Below are positions 27,138 to 37,053 of a stretch of 64,000 nt of DNA, piece after piece. Under the pieces are notes generated by a model that was not told the origin of the DNA, did not search any database, and saw only the letters and a list, made by a program, of their open reading frames with translations. The DNA lies in assembly GCF_018223745.1 (NCBI RefSeq), contig NZ_CP073653.1:260501-324500 (forward strand), given 5' to 3'. The stretch's first letter is position 1, and each line of letters starts with the position of its first letter. The stretch is from Clostridium beijerinckii. Lineage in GTDB: Bacteria; Bacillota; Clostridia; Clostridiales; Clostridiaceae. The translations under genes and the position numbers were made by a program.

Positions 27138-27203
27138 GTGACTGTTGAATTAACATTTCTTATATCGTAACAAAATGATATATAGTAGGCTAAAGGATAA
27201 AAA

Positions 27204-27236
27204 AGCCACTTTTGCAAAAAAGGCAAAAATGTGGCT
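27204..27236 (-). terminator. Hairpin with minus-strand T-run
   Basis: AGCCAC...TTTTGC and GCAAAAA...GTGGCT pair; on the minus strand GTGGCT is followed by TTTTT. No minus-strand gene is evident to its right, so its purpose is unclear. Confidence 0.45.
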
Positions 27237-27258
27237 GTGACATCATTTCTATAAATAT

Positions 27259-27302
27259 TAAGCATGCATAAGTTCGTGTAAGTAAATTTCATGCATGCTT
27301 AT
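27259..27302. terminator. Hairpin TTAAGCATGCAT / ATGCATGCTTA
   Basis: A perfect inverted repeat of about 11 bp around a 20-nt loop, within the gene-poor stretch 27157-27729. Terminator or mobile-element scar; not decidable. Confidence 0.35.
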
Positions 27303-27476
27303 ATTTATATATTAATAGAAATTTAATATAAGTTTATATATCAGCAATTACTCTGCAAGAAAGTCCAGAAAAACCACTCATGTTTGTAGGAAAAGTATAT
27401 ACCGTAAAAGATTTTTTTAGTAATAAATCTAAGTTAACAAGATTTTCTTATAGACTCTATTCAGAACATATATATG

Positions 27477-27540
27477 GCATGAATAAATCAGATTTAATCC
27501 TGAATCTTCATACTTATTTCATTTTTACAATTAATTATAG
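27477..27540. repeat. 64-bp direct repeat, right copy
   Basis: Matches 21244-21307 (glmS terminator) at about 55 of 64 positions; the stem is degraded (TCAG...CTGA kept). It marks the right border of the block that begins after glmS. Confidence 0.75.
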
Positions 27541-27729
27541 AAATTATGCCATAGAGTAGTGTAGAAAATATACTATATCGATCTATATTTTTAGCTAATC
27601 TCTCATAAATTAAATAAAAATATTGTAGCATTTTAGGAGAAAATATTTTTAAAAATAGGTTTACAAATTTGCTGAAAAATAATATTTCATACATATAGAG
27701 GAAATATTATTTAAAGGAGATTGATTGAT

Positions 27730-28506
27730 ATGAGAGAGAGAAAATATGTCAAATTTAGAGTTGATATGTATGAGGATACTAAATTTAAAATAATAGATAG
27801 AAAACCTGAAAGAGATCTTATTAACTATATTTGGACAAGAGTTGTAATATTGGCTGGGAAAGTGAATAGAGAAGGCGATTTGTTTATGTCAAAAAATATT
27901 CCATATACAATTGAAACCTTAGCAATAGAGCTTAATAGGGATATTGATCAAGTTGAACTTGCACTAAAGGTGCTAATGGAATTAGAAATGATCGAAGTTA
28001 TAGAACATAATGCATATAGGGTAAAGAATTTTGCTAAACATAAAAATATTAAGTTGAAGGAAAAAGTTGAAAGTAATAAGATATCAAATTCAGCAGAGAT
28101 AGAAAAAGAAGAAGCTAGAAATGAAGAAATAAAAAGTGAAGAAAATTTAAAAAATGAAAGCACAATTGCTGTAAGTGAACATATAAACGCTGGAGATAAT
28201 GTAGGTGAGAATGAGAGTAAATATATAAAAAGTGATGAGGTAGCTAACTTGGAAGATATGCATAAGGATATTAATAGTAATGAAGAAGATACAACTAAGG
28301 AAAAAGAGTCAAGTGATCTAAAAAATAACATCCATATTCCTGTAAAGGTTAAAAGAGGAAGGAGTAAAGGAAGAAAGAAGGAAAAAGCCTCAATAATTGA
28401 AGTTTTTGAAGGAGATATTATTGATGATGAAGTTAGTGGCTTTTTCGAAGAGGAGAGACCGTTAGGAAAAGATGAGCGCATTATTAAATCATTGACATTC
28501 GATTGA
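27730..28506 (+). CDS. Phage replisome-organiser / DnaD-like N-terminal domain protein
   Basis: About 258 residues from ATG 27730 (AAAGGAG ten bases upstream; TTG 27721 is too close). Residues 1-110 resemble the replisome-organiser N-terminal winged-helix domain (KYVKFRVDMYEDTKFKIID, IWTRVVILAGKVNREGDLFM). The rest is a low-complexity, highly charged tail (Glu/Lys/Asn) ending with a basic patch VKRGRSKGRKKEK and an acidic end. There is no typical DnaD C-terminal domain. Stand-alone chromosomal homologues are common in Clostridium; whether it acts in replication is unknown. No other phage genes are nearby. Confidence 0.72.
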   Translation: MRERKYVKFRVDMYEDTKFKIIDRKPERDLINYIWTRVVILAGKVNREGDLFMSKNIPYTIETLAIELNRDIDQVELALKVLMELEMIEVIEHNAYRVKNFAKHKNIKLKEKVESNKISNSAEIEKEEARNEEIKSEENLKNESTIAVSEHINAGDNVGENESKYIKSDEVANLEDMHKDINSNEEDTTKEKESSDLKNNIHIPVKVKRGRSKGRKKEKASIIEVFEGDIIDDEVSGFFEEERPLGKDERIIKSLTFD

Positions 28507-28724
28507 TGAATGTGTTAAGGGTTTAGGTTTTAATCATAATATCAATATGTTTATATCATAAATTATTTTTATAGAAATTTATGAATCTAAAATTCACATG
28601 ATAAATATACAAAATATAATAGAAATATACAATCGGTTTGAATGTAAATTGATATAATAAGGCTAAATCGAAGATATTACTCATGGGTATAAAAATAAAT
28701 AATTTATTTAAGGTGGGAAATTAT

Positions 28725-30986
28725 ATGTTAGAAAAAAATTTAAACGAAATCTTAAAGAAAAGGTTTAATAAGATAGCAAGAGAAGCGAGTAATGAAGAAA
28801 TCTATTTAGCATTATTAGAATTAACAAAGGGAACAATCAAGAAAAAGAGTGTTAATAGAGGGAAGAGAAAATTATATTATATTTCTGCTGAATTTTTAAT
28901 TGGTAAATTACTATCAAATAACTTAATTAATTTAGGTCTTTATGAAGATGTTAAAGATGTTTTGACTAAGAATGGTAAGGAGTTAGCTGAAATTGAAGAA
29001 ATTGAATTAGAACCTTCACTAGGAAATGGTGGACTTGGAAGATTAGCAGCTTGTTTTATAGACTCTATTGCAACTTTAGGACTAAATGGAGATGGTGTAG
29101 GACTAAACTATCACTTTGGATTATTTAAACAAGTTTTTGAAGATCATAAGCAAAAAGCTGTTAAGAATCCTTGGATAACAAGTGAAAGTTGGTTAAATAA
29201 ATCTGATATTAAGTTTGAAGTTCCATTTGCAGGATTCACAGTCACTTCAACACTTTATGATATAGATGTAACAGGTTATGATGAAGAAGTCTCAAATAAA
29301 CTTCGTCTATTTGATGTAGATACAATAGATGAAACTTTAGTTAAAGAAGGAATTGACTTTGACAAAGAAGATATTAAGAAGAATTTAACATTATTCTTAT
29401 ATCCTGATGACAGTGATGAGGCTGGACGCTTATTAAGAATATATCAACAATATTTTATGGTTAGCAATGCTGCACAATTAATATTACTTGAGGCAGATGA
29501 AAATGGGTATGATCTTCATAAATTACATGAACATGTTGTTGTTCAAATAAATGATACGCATCCATCTATGGTTATTCCTGAATTGATAAGGCTGCTTGGA
29601 GAAAGAGGTATCACTATGTCAGAAGCCATTGAAATAGTATCTAAGACTTGTGCTTATACAAACCATACAATATTAGCAGAAGCTTTGGAAAAGTGGCCAA
29701 TAGCTTATTTGCAAAAGGTTGTTCCACACTTATTACCAATTATCAGAGAATTGGACAATCAAGTTAAACTTAAATTTAAAGATGAAAAAGTAGCTATTAT
29801 AGATGAAGATATGAGAGTGCACATGGCCCATATGGATATTCACTATGGATACAGCGTAAATGGAGTTGCAGCTCTCCATACTGATATCTTAAAAGAAGAA
29901 GAGTTAAAGCCATTCTATGATATATATCCTGAAAAATTCAATAATAAAACTAATGGCATAACCTTCAGAAGATGGTTAATTCATTGCAATAACAAACTTG
30001 CCAGCTATATTTCAGAACTTATCGGAGATGGATATAAGAAAGATGCTGCTAAGCTAGAAGAATTAGCTAAGTTCGTAAATGATAAGATAGTGTTAAGTAA
30101 GGTTGGGGAAATTAAAAAAGAAAATAAGATTGCACTAAAGGAATATTTAAAAGAAACTCAAGGAGTAGAAATTGATGAAAATTCTATCTTTGATATCCAA
30201 ATTAAGAGACTTCACGAGTATAAGAGACAACAAATGAATGTACTTTATATTATTTATAAATATCTGGATATAAAGAAGGGGAATAAGCCAACTACACCAA
30301 TAACAATGATATTCGGAGCTAAGGCTGCACCAGCCTATGTAATTGCACAAGATATAATTCATACTATTCTTTGTCTACAAGAAATAATTAATAATGATCC
30401 AGAAGTTAATAAATATCTAAAAGTTGTTATGGTTGAAAACTATAATGTGACTAAGGCTTCTAAGTTAATACCTGCTTGTGATGTTTCAGAACAAATCTCG
30501 CTTGCATCTAAGGAAGCATCAGGTACTGGTAACATGAAGTTCATGCTAAATGGTGCATTAACTTTAGGAACCGAAGATGGAGCTAACGTTGAAATTCACG
30601 AATTAGTTGGAGATGAAAATATTTATATATTTGGTGAATCTTCTGAAAAAGTTATCGAACATTATAAAAATGCAGATTATGTTTCTAAGGAATTCTATAA
30701 AAAGCCAGAAATAAAAGAATTGGTTGACTTTATCATAAGTGATAAAATGATAAAAGTTGGGGATGAAGAAAATCTTACAAGACTTCATAAGGAATTAGTT
30801 AATAAGGATTGGTTCATGACTTTACTCGATGTTGAAGATTATATCAAGACTAAAGATATAGTATTTAAAGATTATGAAGATAGAGAAGCTTGGAATAAAA
30901 AAGTATTAATTAATATCAGCAAAGCAGGATTCTTTTCTTCAGATCGTACAATTGCTCAATACAATGAAGACATTTGGAAGTTATAA
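28725..30986 (+). CDS. glgP: Glycogen/maltodextrin phosphorylase
   Basis: 753 residues from ATG 28725, which has AAGGTGGG upstream; an in-frame ATG at 28683 lacks a ribosome site. Family GT35: [20 protein letters not shown] near the N-terminus, [25 protein letters not shown] and the PLP-lysine motif [20 protein letters not shown] are intact. The size (about 750) matches the MalP-like group that lacks the long regulatory N-terminus of muscle enzymes. It releases glucose-1-phosphate from alpha-1,4-glucans. No other glycogen genes adjoin it. The symbol follows family usage; malP is an alternative. Confidence 0.93.
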   Translation: MLEKNLNEILKKRFNKIAREASNEEIYLALLELTKGTIKKKSVNRGKRKLYYISAEFLIGKLLSNNLINLGLYEDVKDVLTKNGKELAEIEEIELEPSLGNGGLGRLAACFIDSIATLGLNGDGVGLNYHFGLFKQVFEDHKQKAVKNPWITSESWLNKSDIKFEVPFAGFTVTSTLYDIDVTGYDEEVSNKLRLFDVDTIDETLVKEGIDFDKEDIKKNLTLFLYPDDSDEAGRLLRIYQQYFMVSNAAQLILLEADENGYDLHKLHEHVVVQINDTHPSMVIPELIRLLGERGITMSEAIEIVSKTCAYTNHTILAEALEKWPIAYLQKVVPHLLPIIRELDNQVKLKFKDEKVAIIDEDMRVHMAHMDIHYGYSVNGVAALHTDILKEEELKPFYDIYPEKFNNKTNGITFRRWLIHCNNKLASYISELIGDGYKKDAAKLEELAKFVNDKIVLSKVGEIKKENKIALKEYLKETQGVEIDENSIFDIQIKRLHEYKRQQMNVLYIIYKYLDIKKGNKPTTPITMIFGAKAAPAYVIAQDIIHTILCLQEIINNDPEVNKYLKVVMVENYNVTKASKLIPACDVSEQISLASKEASGTGNMKFMLNGALTLGTEDGANVEIHELVGDENIYIFGESSEKVIEHYKNADYVSKEFYKKPEIKELVDFIISDKMIKVGDEENLTRLHKELVNKDWFMTLLDVEDYIKTKDIVFKDYEDREAWNKKVLINISKAGFFSSDRTIAQYNEDIWKL

Positions 30987-31056
30987 TTTATAAATAAAAT
31001 AATAATTTAGTTTAAATGGGATCGATACCGGTTAGTACTAAATTCAACTGATAAGA

Positions 31057-31092
31057 AAGACTAAAAACTTGAAAGTTCAAGTTTTTAGTCTT
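31057..31092. terminator. Bidirectional terminator between glgP and the AraC-type gene
   Basis: AAGACTAAAAACTTG-AAAGTT-CAAGTTTTTAGTCTT, perfect 15-bp stem, followed by CTTTTTATT on the plus strand and TTAT on the minus strand. Confidence 0.85.
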
Positions 31093-31117
31093 CTTTTTAT
31101 TAGAGTGAGTTTGTTTA

Positions 31118-31789
31118 TTATCCAAAATTATTGTTTCTGTATTCAGAAGGTGAAACACCAGTAAATGATTTAAATACTTTATGGAAATGACTTTGATCAT
31201 GAAAACCTAAGGTTAAGCCTATCTCTAAAATACTACTAGTTGTAGTTACAAGTAACACTTTAGCCCTATCTATCCTTATTTTTTTTGCATATTTCATAAT
31301 AGTCATGCCCATATGTTTCTTAAAACAATCTGATATATAGCCCTCAGATAGATTTAATTCTCTAGACAATTTTTTCAATGAAATTTGGCTCTCGATATTA
31401 AGATGTAGGTGCTTCAAAATTCTATTTATAACAAAGTTATCTTTTACTTCAACGTCATTTATAAGGAGATTAATGTATGTATCTATCATTTGTATTTCAA
31501 TAGTTTGTAAATCTTCTATAGTATTAAGAGTAGGAATTAAAGTATAGAATTTGTTATATATGGGATGAAGATATCTTGTTAAAATGCCATTTTCAACTAT
31601 TTCTCTAGTATACATCGCATTCCAAATAAGCAAATCGTTTTTCTTATCTTGTATAGATATCTCATCGGAAATTTCGTCTAAGTGCTTTTTCTTAACTATT
31701 TCTAATATTTGTGGCTTTGCCCTAAGTTTTATTAAGAATGATATGTCATTATTAAAAATGTTCATATCTGATATAAATGAATTATCCAA
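31118..31789 (-). CDS. AraC-family transcriptional regulator
   Basis: 223 residues. The N-terminal 120 are a poorly conserved effector/dimer domain; the C-terminal 100 are an AraC double HTH: ISLKKLSRELNLSEGYISDCF, KKHMGMTIMKYAKKIRIDRA and EIGLTLGFHDQSHFHKVFKS, ending FTGVSPSEYR. Both helices-turn-helices are complete. Gene convergent with glgP; 339 bp separate it from the divergent chemotaxis receptor, which it might regulate, but there is no direct evidence. Effector unknown. Confidence 0.88.
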   Translation of the reverse strand: MDNSFISDMNIFNNDISFLIKLRAKPQILEIVKKKHLDEISDEISIQDKKNDLLIWNAMYTREIVENGILTRYLHPIYNKFYTLIPTLNTIEDLQTIEIQMIDTYINLLINDVEVKDNFVINRILKHLHLNIESQISLKKLSRELNLSEGYISDCFKKHMGMTIMKYAKKIRIDRAKVLLVTTTSSILEIGLTLGFHDQSHFHKVFKSFTGVSPSEYRNNNFG

Positions 31790-31982
31790 GATAATTTCCT
31801 CCCCATATTCTAATATTATAAATGCATATTAAATATATACATATTATATTAAAAATATACAAGTATAATCAAGTATTAGTAAGTAAGGAAGATGTAATTA
31901 ATTAATTAAAACATATATGGTAAAAAGGTGCAATTTTCGACTTGGTTTTATGATAAAAATTAATAATATTATAGTATATATG

Positions 31983-32010
31983 TAAAGAAATTGAACTCCC
32001 AGTGCGATAA
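31983..32010 (+). promoter_or_regulatory. Candidate sigma-D (flagellar/chemotaxis) promoter
   Basis: TAAA (31983-31986), 16 bp, TGCGATAA (32003-32010), close to TAAA-N15-GCCGATAA, upstream of a chemotaxis receptor. The remainder of 31790-32128 is AT-rich with no gene seen. Confidence 0.5.
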
Positions 32011-32128
32011 TAAAAAGAATATGTAAATTGTTATTGTAAAAATTAAGAGGGAAAATAATGTAAATAGATAACAGCTTTGATTAAATTAAATTGTTATTTA
32101 TTCAATTTTATGAAAAGGGGTAATAGTA

Positions 32129-34132
32129 ATGAAAACGGAAAAGCTTAGGGTTAATACTATTCGCAGCAAACTAGTTATTAGCTTAATGGGAATTTGTGTA
32201 ATTCCTTTAATAATATTAGGTTATGGTGCTAATATACAAGCCAGATCAATTCTTAATGAAAAACTAAAATTAACAAGTCAGCAAACACTTTTAGAAGTAA
32301 ATGATGGAATCAGTAATTATTTTGATGGATTTAGTAATATGATAATTATGATATCCACGGATTATAACTTTGTTAACAGTGATAAGAGTGAACAAGCAGC
32401 ATACATACCAGAGAGTCTAAAGAATTTAAAAGAAAGTAATAGTAATATTTTCAGTTCATATTTTGCAACTACTGATGGGAAGTTTGATATATATCCTAAC
32501 AGTAAAATGCCAGAAGGATTTAACCCCAAAGAAAGGCCTTGGTACAAACAGGCTGTAGATAATAAAGGAAAGGTAATAATAACTTTACCATTTATTGACG
32601 CTCAGACGGGAAAAAATGTTGTGTCTATTGCAAAGACAGTAGAAAGAGATGGAAAAGTCATAGGAGTTTGCGCTATGAATGTTTCCTTAGAGACACTTAC
32701 AGAAAAAATAAGTACGAAAAAAATAGGAAGAACTGGATACGTTTTTATTTCTGACGTAGAAGGTAAAAATATGATAGCACATCCCAATAAAGATTTATTA
32801 GGAACTGATGCAGCATCTAAACAATCCTTTTGGAATGATGCTAAAACTAATGAAAAAGGATTTATAACGTATACCTTTAACAATGCAAAGAAGTTTGGAG
32901 TATATGAAACTAATAATATTACAGGTTGGAAATTAGTAGCGACGTTAGATGAAAAAGAGCTATCAAATGACACAAATTCAATATTAACTACAACTCTAAT
33001 TATAGTAGTAGTTATATGTTTGATTTCTATAGTCTTATCTTTATTATTAAGTAAAGGAATAGCACATAATATTAAGAAATTAAAAGAAGTATTTGAAAAA
33101 GCTTCAAGTGGAGATTTAACTGTATCTATGACTTCATCCACAAAAGATGAATTTATGGATCTAGCTGATTCATTTAATGAAATGCTAAAGAATATTTCAG
33201 ATCTTATGAACAATGTAACTAAATCATCAAAAACAGTTTTGGAAACGTCATCTAATCTTGCAAGTATGTCTGAGGAAGTAACTGCATCTATAGGAGAGGT
33301 TGCAAAAGCAATAGAAGAGGTATCAGAAGGAGCAACAAATCAATCGCAAAATGCTCAAAATGGAGTTGCAGAAATGAATGATTTATCTAATAGATTAGAT
33401 AAAATAAGTGTAAATTCTAATGAGATGGATAAACTCTCTGCAAGTACCAAAGAATTAGGTGCCAAAGGATTATCTATGATAGATACATTAATAGAGAAAT
33501 CAAAGAAAACTAAGATAGCTACAGGTGAAGTTGATAGCATAGTTAGAGATATGGACGAAAGTACTAGAAAAATAAATACAATATCTGAAACAATCTCGCA
33601 AATAACAGAGCAAACTAATTTATTGGCATTAAACGCAAGTATAGAATCTGCACGAGCAGGGGAAGCAGGAAAAGGGTTTGCAGTTGTAGCAGAGGAAATA
33701 AGAAAACTCGCGGAACAATCAAAATCATCAACAGAAGAAATCAAAGTTATTATTACAAATATCCAGAGTAAGTCTGATACAGCGGTTAAAGCGATTAAAT
33801 CTACAGAAAGTGTAGTGACAGAGCAAGATTTAGCAGTAGGAAAGACACAGGAGATATTTAGCGAAATCCTTAGATCAATTGAAACAATGATAAGCAAGGT
33901 TGATGAGATAAAGACTTCTATTATTGATGTTGATGAGAAAAAGAAAAAAGCGGTATTAGAAATTGAGAATATATCACTAATATCACAGGAAACTGCTTCA
34001 GCTTCAGAAGAAGTAACTGCATCAACAGAGGAAATAACAGCAGTTATGGATAGATTCACAAAATATGCGGATGAGCTACAATTATTGGCGGAAAAGTTAG
34101 ATGAAGAAATAAGTAAGTTTAAAATGACATAG
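32129..34132 (+). CDS. Methyl-accepting chemotaxis protein with dCache sensor
   Basis: 667 residues. TM1 about 17-37; extracellular dCache_1 domain about 40-280 containing the typical [11 protein letters not shown] and [17 protein letters not shown] segments; TM2 about 284-308; HAMP; then a long coiled-coil signalling domain with tip [20 protein letters not shown] and [18 protein letters not shown]. The dCache fold in clostridia often binds amino acids or organic acids; the ligand here is unknown. AAAGGGG precedes the ATG. A sigma-D-like promoter lies about 120 bp upstream and a terminator follows. Confidence 0.94.
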   Translation: MKTEKLRVNTIRSKLVISLMGICVIPLIILGYGANIQARSILNEKLKLTSQQTLLEVNDGISNYFDGFSNMIIMISTDYNFVNSDKSEQAAYIPESLKNLKESNSNIFSSYFATTDGKFDIYPNSKMPEGFNPKERPWYKQAVDNKGKVIITLPFIDAQTGKNVVSIAKTVERDGKVIGVCAMNVSLETLTEKISTKKIGRTGYVFISDVEGKNMIAHPNKDLLGTDAASKQSFWNDAKTNEKGFITYTFNNAKKFGVYETNNITGWKLVATLDEKELSNDTNSILTTTLIIVVVICLISIVLSLLLSKGIAHNIKKLKEVFEKASSGDLTVSMTSSTKDEFMDLADSFNEMLKNISDLMNNVTKSSKTVLETSSNLASMSEEVTASIGEVAKAIEEVSEGATNQSQNAQNGVAEMNDLSNRLDKISVNSNEMDKLSASTKELGAKGLSMIDTLIEKSKKTKIATGEVDSIVRDMDESTRKINTISETISQITEQTNLLALNASIESARAGEAGKGFAVVAEEIRKLAEQSKSSTEEIKVIITNIQSKSDTAVKAIKSTESVVTEQDLAVGKTQEIFSEILRSIETMISKVDEIKTSIIDVDEKKKKAVLEIENISLISQETASASEEVTASTEEITAVMDRFTKYADELQLLAEKLDEEISKFKMT

Positions 34133-34140
34133 GTAGAATT

Positions 34141-34185
34141 ACAAGTTGAATTTGATGTAAGAATCTAATTCAACTTGTTCTTTAT
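34141..34185 (+). terminator. Terminator after the dCache receptor
   Basis: ACAAGTTGAATT (34141-34152) pairs with AATTCAACTTGT (34167-34178), then TCTTTATTT. Confidence 0.85.
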
Positions 34186-34284
34186 TTGTAGGAATAATAA
34201 TGAATTAGAGTTAAAAGCATCCTAGATAATTTAATTATTTAGTGGTATCATTATATAGAGAATTTGTATATTGGAGGTATGATT

Positions 34285-34872
34285 ATGAAGAGTTTAAAAG
34301 GAAGCAAAACAGCAGTAAATTTAATGAAATCATTCGCAGGGGAAAGCCAAGCTAGAACTAGATATACTTACTATTCTAGTATTGCTAAAAAAGAAGGGTT
34401 TGTGCAAATTGCGAACATATTCTTAGAAACAGCAGAACAAGAAAAAGAACATGCAAAAAGGTTTTATAAATTCCTTAAGGATGATTATGTTGACGAGCAG
34501 ATAGAAATACAAGCATCTTACCCAGTCTCATTCCACGAAAGTACATTGAAAAACTTACTTGCAGCAGCTTCAGGAGAAAATGAAGAATGGACAGACCTTT
34601 ATCCAAGTTTTGCAAAAACAGCTGAAGAGGAAGGATATCCAGAAATTGCAGTAGTTTATAGAAAGATAAGTGAAGTTGAAGCACGACATGAGGCTAGATA
34701 TAAAAAACTAGCTAAAAATATTGAAGATGGAACAGTATTTAAGAAGGATGAAGTAACTCTTTGGAAGTGTGGCAATTGCGGATTTATATATGAAGGCAAA
34801 GAAGCACCAGTTGCATGTCCTGCATGTGCACATCCACAAGCATACTTTGAAGTATTTGTTGAAAATTATTAA
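34285..34872 (+). CDS. rbr: Rubrerythrin
   Basis: 195 residues from ATG 34285, seven bases after TTGGAGG; earlier in-frame ATGs lie too close to that site. The N-terminal ferritin-like di-iron domain shows the two carboxylate/His motifs [17 protein letters not shown] and [13 protein letters not shown] with [13 protein letters not shown]; the C-terminal rubredoxin domain has Cys pairs [10 protein letters not shown] and [11 protein letters not shown]. It reduces hydrogen peroxide in the cytoplasm of anaerobes using electrons from NADH via rubredoxin-type donors. It stands alone between two terminators. No PerR box was recognised. Confidence 0.95.
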   Translation: MKSLKGSKTAVNLMKSFAGESQARTRYTYYSSIAKKEGFVQIANIFLETAEQEKEHAKRFYKFLKDDYVDEQIEIQASYPVSFHESTLKNLLAAASGENEEWTDLYPSFAKTAEEEGYPEIAVVYRKISEVEARHEARYKKLAKNIEDGTVFKKDEVTLWKCGNCGFIYEGKEAPVACPACAHPQAYFEVFVENY

Positions 34873-34899
34873 TATAGAAATCAAATAGACATGCATTGA

Positions 34900-34942
34900 G
34901 GGAACACTTATATTTAAGTTTAAATTAAGTGTTTCCTTTTTT
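34900..34942 (+). terminator. Rubrerythrin terminator
   Basis: GGGAACACTTA...ATTTAA and TTAAAT...AAGTGTTTCC pair, then TTTTTT. Confidence 0.85.
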
Positions 34943-35029
34943 GCGTTGGTATTTTTGAAAATTTAGACAGTTCATATTTACCGTGTTAAAATAAAAGAAG
35001 TATATAAAAATAAGACAGATGGTGAGTAT

Positions 35030-35446
35030 ATGATTAAAGCTAAATTAGAAAAGAATAAAAGTGGAAAAATAATATTTAAATTAAAAATAGATAGCGATTA
35101 TAAAGAAAATATTTTATTTAAAAGAGCTATTATGGAATCAAAAGAAATTAAGGGACGATATCAATATGAAGTACCTTTAAGATTCTTTATTCCAATATGT
35201 AAAAATGTAGGTAGAGAGAATTTAGTATTAGATAAGAGATGCATATTATCTTATTTGGAATTCTCAGATTATTATGATGAAAATTATTATACAGATATAG
35301 ATGCTACCGCAAAATATATGAAAAAATGGAGAGAAGAAGGTTGTCCTGATATTTATAGAATAACTATAGATAAAGATAGCTATGAAATAACAAAGGAGGT
35401 AGTCTTTAAGAAGCCTAAGGTAGTAATTAAGGACTTCAGTTTATAA
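35030..35446 (+). CDS. Unrecognised conserved-looking protein, 138 aa
   Basis: A lysine-rich, soluble, mixed alpha/beta protein with no signal peptide or membrane helix. ATGGTGAG precedes the start and a terminator follows, so this is a real single-gene unit. Segments such as RYQYEVPLRFFIPICKNVGR and LEFSDYYDENYYTD are distinctive but match no family I can name. Neighbours (rubrerythrin, HutD-like) give no functional clue. Confidence 0.65.
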   Translation: MIKAKLEKNKSGKIIFKLKIDSDYKENILFKRAIMESKEIKGRYQYEVPLRFFIPICKNVGRENLVLDKRCILSYLEFSDYYDENYYTDIDATAKYMKKWREEGCPDIYRITIDKDSYEITKEVVFKKPKVVIKDFSL

Positions 35447-35470
35447 TATGTATTTTAAAAGAAAAATAAA

Positions 35471-35515
35471 AAGGAGTTATCTCAAATTAGAAGTAATTTG
35501 AGATGAAGCCTTTTT
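35471..35515. terminator. Terminator between the 138-aa gene and the HutD-like gene
   Basis: AAGG...ATCTCAAATTA-GAAG-TAATTTGAGAT...CCTTTTT; the stem is usable from both sides. Confidence 0.75.
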
Positions 35516-35529
35516 AATGCATTCTAGTA

Positions 35530-36147
35530 TTATTGACTATAAATTACGCTTGCTATTATATTAGTAATTTCTAATGAATTGCTAGAGAGTAAAAATTCAT
35601 GTATAGAACTTAGGTTTAAGGATTTAAGCAATAGCAAATCATTAGTATTAGCTTTGAAAATTTTATTGTTAATAGTAAATTTAAAGCTACCACTTACAAC
35701 ATAAAAACAAATGGCTATAAGTTCCTTATCTAATTGAACTTGATATTTGAATACACACTTTTTTCTAGGCGTAATATTTAAATGAACTAATTCACCATTA
35801 TAATTCTCTCTTGTCATTAAGTTAAAAACAGAGGCTTTTCCATAAGTTTTTGTTTTCCAATCACCCATGAAGCTATCTTGTTCAAAGGCTTTTAGTAATT
35901 TCCTATACTTATTTTTATGATCAAGGGTTATTTTGCCTTCAGTAACCATAAATTTACGTGAAACATTTGTAAGATCGCTAAAAGTAGATTCCGGTATATC
36001 AATTTTAGCTATACCAAGTCTCCATAAGAAGTTCCGGCTTGCATAATCAGAATCTACTGGATATGTTATTAATTCTGTCGCCATTCCACCAGACCAAAAT
36101 GTCGGCTTATAGCTCTTTTCTCTTATTAATTCAACATCGTAGTTCAT
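35530..36147 (-). CDS. HutD/Ves-family cupin-like protein
   Basis: 205 residues. The N-terminus FWSGGMATELITYPVDSDYA then NFLWRLGIAKIDIPESTFSD is characteristic of the HutD/Ves family, as are DSFMGDWKTK and VFNLMTRENY further on. The fold is a bicupin-like barrel. In Pseudomonas hutD lies in histidine-use operons and is thought to have a governing rather than catalytic role; no hut genes are here, so the name reflects only the family. GGGAGAG precedes the ATG. It is transcribed alone, leftward. Confidence 0.82.
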   Translation of the reverse strand: MNYDVELIREKSYKPTFWSGGMATELITYPVDSDYASRNFLWRLGIAKIDIPESTFSDLTNVSRKFMVTEGKITLDHKNKYRKLLKAFEQDSFMGDWKTKTYGKASVFNLMTRENYNGELVHLNITPRKKCVFKYQVQLDKELIAICFYVVSGSFKFTINNKIFKANTNDLLLLKSLNLSSIHEFLLSSNSLEITNIIASVIYSQ

Positions 36148-36428
36148 AAATTACTCTCCCTTTATTTATCACATATTTTATGTTCATTATATTAAAAGAT
36201 ATATGTATAATCAATAAAGATAAGTACAATATAAAGCATAATTAATTTTACTACTATGTAAGGTTTACTATTTTTAGATATATAAAGAATAGACATAAGA
36301 TGTTTTAGTAAGTAAAATTAAAATAATAAGTAAAGTGAATAGCTAGATAAAATATCTATAGATTTATTAATTTGAGAACAATATAAAGTTCATGATTGAT
36401 ATGAAGTATAATTATAGGAGTTGTTTGT

Positions 36429-37019
36429 ATGGAAAGCTTTATTAATAAGAAAATACTAAGAAAAGAAATTTTAGATAAGCGAAAAAAAATAGATGCAACA
36501 GAAAAAGAAAAAATGGATGAAAAAATATTAGAAACAGTTTATAGTAGCGAGTATTATAAATTGGCAAAAAAAATTTTTGTTTATATATCGTTTGACACTG
36601 AAATAAATACAAGAGATTTTATAAAGGAATCTTTAAATAATAATAAAAGAATTTATGTTCCAAGGACGGAAATTAAAACTAGACTTATGGATGCAGTAGA
36701 AATTAAATCACTGGATAATTTGTTGGAGAGTTCATATGGAATACCAGAACCATCTATAAATGATCCATATATTGATCCAAACGAACTTGATTTAATTATA
36801 GTTCCAGGCGTAGCTTTTGACAGGCGTGGGGGAAGAGTTGGCTATGGAGCAGGTTTTTATGATAGATATTTCAAGAAAATTAACAAGGATAATATAAAAA
36901 GAATTACAAAATTAGCATTAGCATATGATTTTCAAGTACTTGATAAAGTTCCAACCAGTTATCATGATGTACCAGTAGATTACATTATAACTGAGAAAGA
37001 ATTTATAAAGTTGGAATAA
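36429..37019 (+). CDS. 5-formyltetrahydrofolate cyclo-ligase
   Basis: 196 residues, usual length. ATP-dependent conversion of 5-formyl-THF to 5,10-methenyl-THF. Motifs: KKILRKEILDKRKKID at the N-terminus (phosphate-binding lysine), YISFDTEINTRDF, GIPEP and LIIVPGVAFDRRGGRVGYGA followed by GFYDRYF, the nucleotide/folate signature. TAGGAG precedes the ATG. The next gene starts 34 bp later in the same direction, so the two may be co-transcribed. Confidence 0.93.
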   Translation: MESFINKKILRKEILDKRKKIDATEKEKMDEKILETVYSSEYYKLAKKIFVYISFDTEINTRDFIKESLNNNKRIYVPRTEIKTRLMDAVEIKSLDNLLESSYGIPEPSINDPYIDPNELDLIIVPGVAFDRRGGRVGYGAGFYDRYFKKINKDNIKRITKLALAYDFQVLDKVPTSYHDVPVDYIITEKEFIKLE

Positions 37020-37053
37020 TGTAATGGCGGATTAAAATAAACAGGGGGAATAT

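Noticed and set aside
27332-27559. 75-codon plus-strand open stretch (contains LQESPEKPLMFVGKVYTV)
   Set aside because: No start with a ribosome site; it crosses the right 64-bp repeat. It could be a gene remnant, but I cannot name a parent.
27494-27694. 66-codon minus-strand ORF
   Set aside because: Low-complexity AT-rich translation overlapping the repeat, no ribosome site, no family match.
32602-34059. Long antisense ORFs in the chemotaxis receptor gene
   Set aside because: Shadows produced by the codon pattern of the receptor; same for 27948-28481 and 42611-43945.
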